From Ignavibacteriota bacterium (GTDB lineage Bacteria; Bacteroidota; Ignavibacteria; UBA10030; UBA6906): DNA of 64,000 nt. Within the stretch, counting starts at the first letter, position 1, and every line of letters starts with the position of its first letter. The position numbers and the translations under genes are program-made. The stretch is from the NCBI GenBank assembly GCA_016707525.1, contig JADJHP010000003.1, positions 310,001 to 374,000 of the forward strand. The letters are read 5' to 3'. Below, piece after piece: positions 8,640 to 15,725 of this stretch. A model generated the notes under the pieces. The model had not been told where the DNA came from. It worked only from the letters and a program-made list of their open reading frames with translations, and made no database searches.

Positions 8640-10018
8640 GCAGCGGAGCGACATCATCCCAGCAGGGCCTGGCAGCCGAGCAGGTCTATGAGATCCAGGC
8701 GATGGCAGAAGGCGGCCAATTCGCCGATGCCCTGATCCGGCTGCGGAAGATCAAGGCACACTATCCCCAGACAACCTTCTTTGTCGCACTTGAGAAGCAG
8801 CTCGAGCGATTGCTCGTCCTTCCTCGCGACACCGACCCGAGCGAAGCACAGAAGAAAGAACTGCTCGACTCGTTGCCCGGATTGATCCAGGGTGCGGTGC
8901 AGGCGGTCCGCTCCGGCGTACCCGCGAAGCCCGTTCCCCCGCCCCCCGCACCACCGCGTCCGGCACCGGACCGCGTGGATCGCGAGGCCGCGCGCACGCA
9001 ATTGAAGGAGCAGTACTTCCAGCACGCCGACGAATATCTGAAGAAGGGTGCCTACGGCAGCGCGCTCGTGGAGATCCGCCGGGTGAAGATCATCGCGCCG
9101 GACGACAAGACCGCACTCGAATACGAACGGACCATCCGCCAGCTCGTGGAACTGCAGCAGAGGGCCGGGATCGCCGGGGCCGCCGAAGAGGCCGCAGCAC
9201 CGCCGGTTCCCGCCCCGCGCGTTGAGGAACGTATCATCGAGGTCACTGCCTCCGACACTGCCTGGGTTGCAGCGCCATCGATCCCGGCACCGCCGGCGCA
9301 CGCGTCCGCACTGTCCGCAGCCACCGGGGAAACATGCGGGGTCCTTGAAACGGCCGGCGCCGCCCGCGAACACAAGGGTGGAAAGAAATGGTGGCTGTTC
9401 GCCGTCTTGCTTGCCGCTCTGGTGGGAGGCACGGGGCTGGTGACGATCCTCTCCGCGGCGGATGAGAGCGCGCCGTCACTACAGGTTGAGGCACAGCAGT
9501 CATCACCGGAGGATCCTCAGCACCAGGCATCGGTGGAAGCATCGCCGGCTACCGGGGACGCGGAGACAGCGTCCACCCCGCTCCAGGAAGCAAGCACCAT
9601 GGTGGCGCCGGAGGCGCAGGGGCCTGAGCCGGTACAGGAGAGTGTCTCCGTCCCGGCCGTTCAACCACAGTCTGTCACCGCATCGAAGACCGTGGAAGCA
9701 CCGGTGCAGACCGCTGCAGCCGTGGCCGGGCAGCAGCCCACCGTGGAACCGGTGATCGCAGATCGTGACCCGCGTATCGTGGAACTCGTTCAGCCCGTGT
9801 TCACAAGCGAACAGCAGAGCATGCCGTCAGGCGACGTGGTCGTCATGGTGCAGATCGGGCTGGATGGCAAACCTGCAAAGACCATGATCGCAAAGTCCAC
9901 CAACCCGGCATTCAATCAGCCCATTGTGACGGCGGTGCTTCGTTCCACGTTCTCCCCCGGCACGACCGCTTCCGCACCGGCGGTCAAGTGGTTGACGATA
10001 CCGTTCAGAGTGAACTGA
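8636..10018 (+). CDS. TPR-like protein with transmembrane helix and C-terminal TonB domain
   Basis: A 460-residue protein. The N-terminal half carries two TPR-like modules (about 13-62 and 117-175) with a polyproline linker (about 98-110). A single membrane helix follows at about 252-272 (WWLFAVLLAALVGG...). After it comes a long Gln/Glu/Ala/Pro-rich stretch (275-375), then a TonB C-terminal domain (about 378-460; VVVMVQIGLDGKPAKTMIAKS, AVLRSTFSPG). TonB domains in the periplasm pass energy to outer-membrane receptors. Here about 250 residues of TPR-like sequence would lie in the cytoplasm, whereas classical TonB has only a short cytoplasmic N-terminus. No ExbB or ExbD gene is nearby. It is the last gene before a strong hairpin terminator. 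Confidence 0.85.
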   Translation: MSSGATSSQQGLAAEQVYEIQAMAEGGQFADALIRLRKIKAHYPQTTFFVALEKQLERLLVLPRDTDPSEAQKKELLDSLPGLIQGAVQAVRSGVPAKPVPPPPAPPRPAPDRVDREAARTQLKEQYFQHADEYLKKGAYGSALVEIRRVKIIAPDDKTALEYERTIRQLVELQQRAGIAGAAEEAAAPPVPAPRVEERIIEVTASDTAWVAAPSIPAPPAHASALSAATGETCGVLETAGAAREHKGGKKWWLFAVLLAALVGGTGLVTILSAADESAPSLQVEAQQSSPEDPQHQASVEASPATGDAETASTPLQEASTMVAPEAQGPEPVQESVSVPAVQPQSVTASKTVEAPVQTAAAVAGQQPTVEPVIADRDPRIVELVQPVFTSEQQSMPSGDVVVMVQIGLDGKPAKTMIAKSTNPAFNQPIVTAVLRSTFSPGTTASAPAVKWLTIPFRVN

Positions 10019-10044
10019 GCGGCGAAGATCGCGGAGCCAATGAA

Positions 10045-10076
10045 AAAGGGAAGAAGGAACACTCCTTCTTCCCTTT
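10045..10076. terminator. Bidirectional intrinsic terminator
   Basis: A perfect 14-bp stem (AAAGGGAAGAAGGA) with loop ACAC and its reverse complement ending in TTT. It lies between two convergent genes, ending at 10018 (+) and 10098 (-). The stem begins with A-residues on one strand and ends with T-residues, so it could work in both directions. Confidence 0.85.
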
Positions 10077-10097
10077 GTTGTATCCCCTTCGACCGTA

Positions 10098-11588
10098 TTA
10101 CCAGGTGTAGCGCACCGTGTACCGCACCACCTTCTCTCCATCTTTTCCGAGCTTCACCGGAAAGCGGAGTGTGGACTGGTCGACCTTTTCCCATTCGTTG
10201 CTGGCACTCACCACTTCCCATTGGCTCCAGCGCCACGGGTGTTCGTAGACCTGGACCTCGACCGGCTCATTCTTATGGTTGCGGATCTTGATCTCGAAGG
10301 TCTCCTCCACGACATGGCCGCTGGCGATCGTCTTGAAGTCCTTCTGTGAGCGCTCACCGACGATGTCGAACGCGTTGCCAAGGTACAACCGGATCTCCTC
10401 GTCCTTCGGCGTGTGATCGATCCGGTCCTCGCCGATGAACTGCTCCTTGCCATCCGCATCGCGCTTGTACACCCGCACCTTCCCTTTCGGCAGAGGGATG
10501 CCGAGTCCGCCCTTCTCCTCATTCTTGATGGTCATGTACACGCCGACCTTCGGATTCGAAGACTGTCCGAAGCTTCCCTGCGACCGGTACGAATAGTTGT
10601 TGTACCAGTACCGCCACTGGTCGCCCAGCCCGTCGTAAATGAACATTTTGCGGGAGGGGACATTCTTCGCCGCGATGAGTTCCACCTGCTTCGTCTCATT
10701 GTCGCGGATGTCGGTCTTCCGCTGCAATGTGTAGAGCTTGTACTCGAACAACTCGGTCTGCTGGAACTGAGGCGCGGCGTCGGCAACTTCGGCCATCATC
10801 GTCTTCTGCGCCCGCACTCTCCCCGCGAACTCCTCCTGCACAACGTTCACGTCGCCCGCAACCAGCTTCAGCCCGGCATTCAGAAAGGATGTGCCGGAAT
10901 TGTTGGTCAACGTCACCCAGCCGGTGATGTCCACCCTGGTATCCTCCGCGTTCAGCAGGGCCACATAGTCGCTGGACCAGCTCAGGCCGCCTGCCAGGTA
11001 GCTGATCTCGGCACGGTGTGCGCCTTCGCGCGTGTTGGATACCAGCCATTCCAATTGCGGGCGAATGATGAGGCCTTCGGGCAGACTGGGCAGGACGAGC
11101 CGGCCGGCAGGATTGACCTCGATCTTTCCGTTGATCTCCGCGACCATTCCGCTCATCATGGACTGTCCGCTGTAGCCGGTGGACAGTAGCCGTCCGGTGA
11201 CAGTATACTCCTTGTTGGTCTCGGGGTTCACGCGGACGAACTCGATCTCCTTTCCGAGGTAGCGTTCGAGCAGTCTCGACTGGTGCACCAGGTCATACTG
11301 GTAGTTCTGCTCCAGCACCCGTACCGCTGCGGCATCCGTCAGGCTGAGGAAGTGCAGTGAGGTCCCATCGATCGTGGTGGGGATCTGCGGCAGCACCGCC
11401 CGGCTCAGGCCACGTACGAGGGTCAGGGTGCGCTCTTCACGGATAAGGGAGAGGTTCTGGTTGTAGATCGTGAGATCGACGGAGGTCCGGTCCCCGGCCG
11501 TGGTGGTCCGCAGGGGCTGGGCGGCCCCCGGGAGTACAGCAAGGATGAAGGCCGCGACGACAGTGATACTGCGGACGGCAGTGCGCAT
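10098..11588 (-). CDS. DUF4139 domain-containing protein (mucoidy-inhibitor MuiA-like)
   Basis: A 496-residue exported protein. The start at 11588 is chosen over a longer open frame because AGGAG lies about 8 bases upstream and it gives a signal peptide (MRTAVRSITVVAAFILAVLPGAAQ). The body matches DUF4139: an early SVDLTIYNQNLSLIREERTL strand, then YLAGGLSWSSDYVALLN and GWVTLTNNSGTSFLNA, and a C-terminal beta-rich region (GKVRVYKRDADGKEQFIGED) ending RYTVRYTW. Family members are secreted or periplasmic proteins of unknown biochemical role. It is transcribed divergently from the ECF sigma/anti-sigma pair with 100 bases between, so it is a candidate member of that regulon. Confidence 0.88.
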   Translation of the reverse strand: MRTAVRSITVVAAFILAVLPGAAQPLRTTTAGDRTSVDLTIYNQNLSLIREERTLTLVRGLSRAVLPQIPTTIDGTSLHFLSLTDAAAVRVLEQNYQYDLVHQSRLLERYLGKEIEFVRVNPETNKEYTVTGRLLSTGYSGQSMMSGMVAEINGKIEVNPAGRLVLPSLPEGLIIRPQLEWLVSNTREGAHRAEISYLAGGLSWSSDYVALLNAEDTRVDITGWVTLTNNSGTSFLNAGLKLVAGDVNVVQEEFAGRVRAQKTMMAEVADAAPQFQQTELFEYKLYTLQRKTDIRDNETKQVELIAAKNVPSRKMFIYDGLGDQWRYWYNNYSYRSQGSFGQSSNPKVGVYMTIKNEEKGGLGIPLPKGKVRVYKRDADGKEQFIGEDRIDHTPKDEEIRLYLGNAFDIVGERSQKDFKTIASGHVVEETFEIKIRNHKNEPVEVQVYEHPWRWSQWEVVSASNEWEKVDQSTLRFPVKLGKDGEKVVRYTVRYTW

Positions 11589-11688
11589 GGTGTTTTCTCC
11601 TCTGGTTCTGGTTGATACCATCCGGTGAACTTCGTATGTTGTGCCGTTCACCTTACACCCGTTCATGACATTCACCAGTGAAAGGTAA

Positions 11689-12273
11689 ATGAGGCCGCCG
11701 CTCGTATTCTTGAACTCCGATGCCAGGATCCTGGAGGGCATCCGTAGCGGCGACGAATCGGCGCTGGAGGCCCTGTATGCGGCCAACCGGCGCACTATTA
11801 CGGCACTGGTGATGCGTAATAACGGAAGTCAAGACGATGCCGCCGACGTCCTCCAGGACGCCCTGGTCATCCTGTGGGAACGTGTCAGAGCCGGGCGCTA
11901 TGAGCATACCGCCGCCATCGGCACATTTCTCTTTGCCACAGCCCGGAACCTCTGGCTCCGACGTCTGGCGCGCGCCCGGCGGGAATCACCCGCCGATATC
12001 CGGGAATTCGATGTCCCGCATGACGATCCGTCGCCGCAGGAAGCGCTCGAAGAAGAAGAGGACCTGACCATTGTCCACGCTGCCCTCGATGCACTGGGCG
12101 ACCCCTGTCGGGCACTGCTCGTCCTCTTCTATTGGGAAGATGCCTCAATGGAAGAGGTCGCCCGTACACTCGGATTTGCCAACGCGGCCACAGCCAAATC
12201 AAAGAAGTATCAATGCAAAGAGCAACTGAAACGTTTGATGCGCTCGACACGGGACGGCCATGAGCAACGCTGA
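11689..12273 (+). CDS. ECF-type RNA polymerase sigma factor
   Basis: A 194-residue sigma-70-family factor of extracytoplasmic-function size. Region 2 is at about 10-80 (ALEALYAANRRTITALV, then DVLQDALVILWERVRAG, then IGTFLFATARNLWLRRL). Region 4 is at about 125-185 (LDALGDPCRALLVLFYWEDASMEEVA followed by a helix-turn-helix). AAAGG lies a few bases upstream of the ATG. It overlaps the anti-sigma gene by 14 bases, the usual coupled arrangement. Its target promoters are not identifiable here; the divergent DUF4139 gene is the nearest candidate. A GFANAATAKSKKYQC segment fills the recognition-helix position. Confidence 0.92.
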   Translation: MRPPLVFLNSDARILEGIRSGDESALEALYAANRRTITALVMRNNGSQDDAADVLQDALVILWERVRAGRYEHTAAIGTFLFATARNLWLRRLARARRESPADIREFDVPHDDPSPQEALEEEEDLTIVHAALDALGDPCRALLVLFYWEDASMEEVARTLGFANAATAKSKKYQCKEQLKRLMRSTRDGHEQR

Positions 12274-13261
12274 GCAGGCCCACATTTCCCCTGAGCAGCT
12301 CGAGGAAGCCGCATGCGGCCGCCTCCCTGCCCACAGCCTCGCGGCCGTCGAAGCTCACTGCGCCGTGTGCTCACCGTGTCGCACCGCCTACGATCAGGAA
12401 CTTCTCATCGTGCGTGGAACCCGCTCGTGGGCACGCGCCGCACTGAAGGCCCGGATCGCGTCGCGGGTTGCGCAGGGGCAGAGGGTGCAGGTCCCGTGGA
12501 CGCGCATTCTAGCCGCTGCTGCGGTCCTCCTGGTGATCGCGGGGACCGGGATCTACTACCAGTGGCTCCGCATGCCGCCGGCTTCCTCCATCAGCGACAC
12601 CGCCGGAACAGCGGCCACCGGTACGCTCCCTGCACCGGGTACGGACCCCGTCTCACAGGAATTCGCGGAAGCAAAGACACCCCGGACGGTCCCGCCTCCC
12701 GCGGTCAAGAAGGAAGCGGTCCAGGAAGAACACACTGACATCCGGACAAAACGGGAAAGCGAGTCGCTTGCCCTGGCCCCGGCTCCGGCAGAAGCCACGC
12801 CAGCCGTCGAAATGATGGCGGACCATGCAGCAGGGGCGATGCAGAAGAGCACCGGGGAAGCACTCATCATGTGGGGCAACATCCTCCCGCTTGAGGGCGA
12901 AGCGAAAGCGAAGGCCGGACGGGCCCGGGACGTTTCAACCGACGATGCAAGAATGGAGGCGCGCGGCGCGCAGATGCAGGGGGCCAGGACTTCGAATACA
13001 TACAGCCACGCCCGGTACATCGTGGATCAGGAGGTCATTCTGCCGATGTATCGCCGCGATGCAGGGTCGCAGCCCGGACAGGTACCGTCACGGATCACAC
13101 GCACCGGGGACACCCTCCACATTGTGCTGCTGCTGGATTCACGTTTGCCCGATGACGTCATCCGCTCTGCCACCGTGCATGCATTCCCTCCGGACTCGAT
13201 ACAGATCCACCTTCCCGGCAAGGTACTCGGATTCCGAACGCCGGCGGGATTCATTCGGTAG
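12260..13261 (+). CDS. Anti-sigma factor with zinc-binding motif and long extracytoplasmic domain
   Basis: A 333-residue protein. The N-terminal cytoplasmic part has a zinc-binding anti-sigma pattern H33-x3-C37-x2-C40 (AHCAVCSPC). A single membrane helix lies at about 82-101 (ILAAAAVLLVIAGTGIYYQWL). About 230 residues beyond it are outside the cytoplasm, first Pro/Glu/Ala-rich, then an ordered-looking C-terminal region (TSNTYSHARYIVDQEVILPMY and DTLHIVLLLDSRLPDD). It should hold the coupled sigma factor inactive until an envelope signal arrives. The long exported region may sense that signal. The 14-base overlap with the sigma gene supports the pairing. Confidence 0.85.
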   Translation: MSNAEQAHISPEQLEEAACGRLPAHSLAAVEAHCAVCSPCRTAYDQELLIVRGTRSWARAALKARIASRVAQGQRVQVPWTRILAAAAVLLVIAGTGIYYQWLRMPPASSISDTAGTAATGTLPAPGTDPVSQEFAEAKTPRTVPPPAVKKEAVQEEHTDIRTKRESESLALAPAPAEATPAVEMMADHAAGAMQKSTGEALIMWGNILPLEGEAKAKAGRARDVSTDDARMEARGAQMQGARTSNTYSHARYIVDQEVILPMYRRDAGSQPGQVPSRITRTGDTLHIVLLLDSRLPDDVIRSATVHAFPPDSIQIHLPGKVLGFRTPAGFIR

Positions 13262-13281
13262 GCCGGACCGGGCATGTGCAC

Positions 13282-13301
13282 GGGCGCAGCATGCTGCGCC
13301 C
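13282..13301. repeat. REP-like palindromic element
   Basis: A perfect 20-bp palindrome, GGGCGCAGC-AT-GCTGCGCCC, in the 131-base gap after the anti-sigma gene and followed by CCTACGAAC. Its form resembles short palindromic elements scattered in many bacterial genomes. It could also act as a hairpin at the end of the sigma/anti-sigma operon. Only one copy is seen here. Confidence 0.5.
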
Positions 13302-13392
13302 CTACGAACGATCCCACGAACGCGGATCCTGGAGGCAGGCGATCATCCGGGCATCAGCACGTAGGGACCTCTCATTGAAGCGATGAGAAGGA

Positions 13393-14493
13393 TCATTCCC
13401 CCCGCAGCGCGCGCCGCAGGATGACCTCATAGGCATCCGCGTACCTCATCATCCCCAGGTCCGTCGGATGCGACCCGTCCACCGTCCCTTCTCCATCGGA
13501 CCCGAGCAGATCGTCACTCTTGAGATAGTACAGCGCTGGCATGCCTTCCTTCTGCAGCTTCTCGAAGATCGCACGCAATGCGGCATGGGACTCGTCATGG
13601 GCCGAACGACGTTCGGGTAGCGCAAAGGCATTGGGGAAAATGCGCCCTTCCACCAGGATGATCGGCGTTTTCGGGCGGACCGCACGGAGCTTCCGCACGA
13701 AGGGCTCCACGCGTTCCCGGACCTGTGCGGGCTTCATGTTCGGCAGACAATCGAGTGCGTAGACCGTCGCGTCGAGTTCGCCCAGGAGATCGGCCAGTTC
13801 GGGTTCCATCCAACCATTCCCGCTGAACCCGAGATTGATCGTCGGCTGATCCAATCGCCTGCCGAGGATCGCCGTGATCGCCATGCCGGGCCGGGAGGCG
13901 CATGCGCCCTGCATGATGGAGGTTCCGTAGAATACGATCGATTTGCCGGTCCCGGCCGCGATCGGCTCGAACCGGGAACCATGCGGAACACCGAGGGCGA
14001 GAGAGTCGACCCCATTATAGAGAGGCAGATACAGACGGTATGTCCTGATCCCGGGTGACATCTGCTTGATGAGTGGCGCTCGCACGATGCGATCCTCAGG
14101 CAGCACGGTACCGACCCAACGCCACTCTCCTGTTTCGGTCGTCACATAGAGGTCTGCCCCGCTCACACCTGTGGCTGCCATATGCGGTTTGGCCAGGGCT
14201 GGCCGCAGCAGGCTGTACCTCACCTGTATCTCCTGTGCATCGGTCCGGAACTGCACACTCATCCCTGCGCTCTGACGGGAGAGATCCCATACCGGTCGGC
14301 GCACGACGTTCTCGGCATGGGCGGGCAGACGGTCATAGGCACGCTTCACATCGGTCCAGCCGCGCCCTTCGATGCTCCAGGCGGGCGGCTCATACCACGT
14401 GAGCGAGTCGGGACTGTTCTCTGCCGCGAAGATCGGTCCAACCAGCACTGCGAGCAAACAGAGGATCCGGGAGAGGTGGGAGGTCAGATTCAT
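13393..14493 (-). CDS. Secreted SGNH/GDSL hydrolase (two-domain esterase type)
   Basis: A 366-residue protein. The start at 14493 gives a signal peptide (residues 1-23, ending IFAA); the open frame extends 23 codons further without one. An N-terminal beta-rich domain (about 30-180) precedes an SGNH hydrolase domain. Block I is FYGTSIMQG with nucleophile Ser192, the oxyanion block is GFSGNGW (Gly225/Asn226), and block V is DGSHP with Asp339 and His342. These make a complete catalytic set. Enzymes of this architecture remove acetyl or other acyl groups from carbohydrates, so it is probably an extracellular or periplasmic carbohydrate esterase. It stands alone on this strand, convergent with the sigma/anti-sigma operon. 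Confidence 0.88.
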   Translation of the reverse strand: MNLTSHLSRILCLLAVLVGPIFAAENSPDSLTWYEPPAWSIEGRGWTDVKRAYDRLPAHAENVVRRPVWDLSRQSAGMSVQFRTDAQEIQVRYSLLRPALAKPHMAATGVSGADLYVTTETGEWRWVGTVLPEDRIVRAPLIKQMSPGIRTYRLYLPLYNGVDSLALGVPHGSRFEPIAAGTGKSIVFYGTSIMQGACASRPGMAITAILGRRLDQPTINLGFSGNGWMEPELADLLGELDATVYALDCLPNMKPAQVRERVEPFVRKLRAVRPKTPIILVEGRIFPNAFALPERRSAHDESHAALRAIFEKLQKEGMPALYYLKSDDLLGSDGEGTVDGSHPTDLGMMRYADAYEVILRRALRGE

Positions 14494-14894
14494 GCGAGAG
14501 GCTCTTTCGGTTCGGGGTTCGGAGCGGATCAGGGGCACACGGAACTCTTCGGCGAGAGTCAATTCGTGGACGCATCATGATACTGATTCGCGGGGGAACT
14601 ATCAATTTCCGGAAGGAGCGCCCGCACCCTCCGGAAAGCGTCGTCACCAGGCTTCCTTGTGCGTGGTCCCCGCACGTTCTCCGACCCGGGAGCTTGCGGG
14701 GCTGGAAGTGCTTCCTGATTTCTGAAGAATACTGGAGTGCATTGGGGAAAAAGGAGGAGCTGTAACTGTACAGCCGGACCTGAGAACCCAAAAAATCCAT
14801 TCATGTACCGGTAACGTGGACGAATTCTGATGTTTTTTTTGTATATTTCTGATCGGAGGGACGGGTAGAGGGGTGGGATGAATTGATTGATTGA
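14494..14894. other. Gene-free interval between divergent genes
   Basis: About 400 bases with no convincing gene on either strand. It must hold the promoters of the divergent SGNH hydrolase and the unknown protein starting at 14895. A T-rich patch with TATATT at 14842-14847 could be a -10 element for the rightward gene, but no matching -35 is evident. Confidence 0.5.
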
Positions 14895-15689
14895 ATGAGC
14901 AACCAGAAAGTGACTCCCATGAACATTCACTTTTATATGTTATGTTACAGATTCGAAGCCCTCGTGGCTTCCCATCTGGAACCTATCGAATTCGGTCGCT
15001 ATATGGCAATGGGTGACCAGAAGCACACACGGGGCAACGTGCTGTTCTTCGAGATCGATCCCAAGCTGAAGAGCGACTACTTCAAACTCGACGATATCGC
15101 CAAGCGGTGTGCACCGCATGAGGATGGCACTCCGAAGCGCTCGAAGTACATCAGCGTGTACCGGGTGCTGGAGCACCTCCCGCTGACCGCGATCGAGAAA
15201 TTGTATCTCGTCACGGCCGACGGACGGGTGATGTACCTGAGTGAATCGCAGCAGCCGGAAGAGGAGAAGCAGGGTGATGCCCATCTTTTCCAGGAGCTGA
15301 GTCCTCTCTCCCCGCTCGTCGCCTCAGCGCTCAATCCGGCAAAGTTCTGCAAGTTCATCACCGATCCGGCCAGCGCCATCCATGTTCCCCGCATTTTCTT
15401 CGCTGACCTGCTCGTGGACAAGGATGAGGCCGGTCACCTTGCAGGCTATCTGCCGTATCCGGACCCGATGCACATTTCCGACTGCCTCAAGGATGTTGCG
15501 AAGGGGCTGACCAAGACGACAAAGACTGTTTCACGCAATCCGGTGCTGCGCGGCTTCTTCCGGACGATCAATCGCGGCTTCTACCTCGGCGACAACACCG
15601 GAGTGAAGTTCTTCCGGTTCCCCGAGCGCCGCGTTCTCGAAGTGGAATATGCCAAGTGGTGGCGCTCCGCTTCCGAGAGCCTTTCCTGA
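14895..15689 (+). CDS. Unknown protein, paralog A flanking the membrane pyrophosphatase
   Basis: A 264-residue protein I do not recognise. No signal peptide or membrane helix is seen, so it is probably cytoplasmic. It is clearly related to the protein at 18324-19112. Shared stretches include HFYMLCYRFEALVASHLEP versus HLYMVVFPINALVASQLAP, the motif PHEDGTPKR(S/T)K, an LYLV..(D/N)G(R/K) strand, a central SPL/TPL-(V/M)AS segment and a TKTVS motif near the C-terminus. A second LVAS-like segment mid-protein hints at an internal duplication. No Shine-Dalgarno is clear for the ATG at 14895; the ATG at 14919 is an alternative and aligns better with the paralog. It is followed 36 bases later by the pyrophosphatase gene, probably in one operon. 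Confidence 0.75.
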   Translation: MSNQKVTPMNIHFYMLCYRFEALVASHLEPIEFGRYMAMGDQKHTRGNVLFFEIDPKLKSDYFKLDDIAKRCAPHEDGTPKRSKYISVYRVLEHLPLTAIEKLYLVTADGRVMYLSESQQPEEEKQGDAHLFQELSPLSPLVASALNPAKFCKFITDPASAIHVPRIFFADLLVDKDEAGHLAGYLPYPDPMHISDCLKDVAKGLTKTTKTVSRNPVLRGFFRTINRGFYLGDNTGVKFFRFPERRVLEVEYAKWWRSASESLS

Positions 15690-15725
15690 CATCCCATCTG
15701 ACACGAACCTGACATCTGAGATCAT

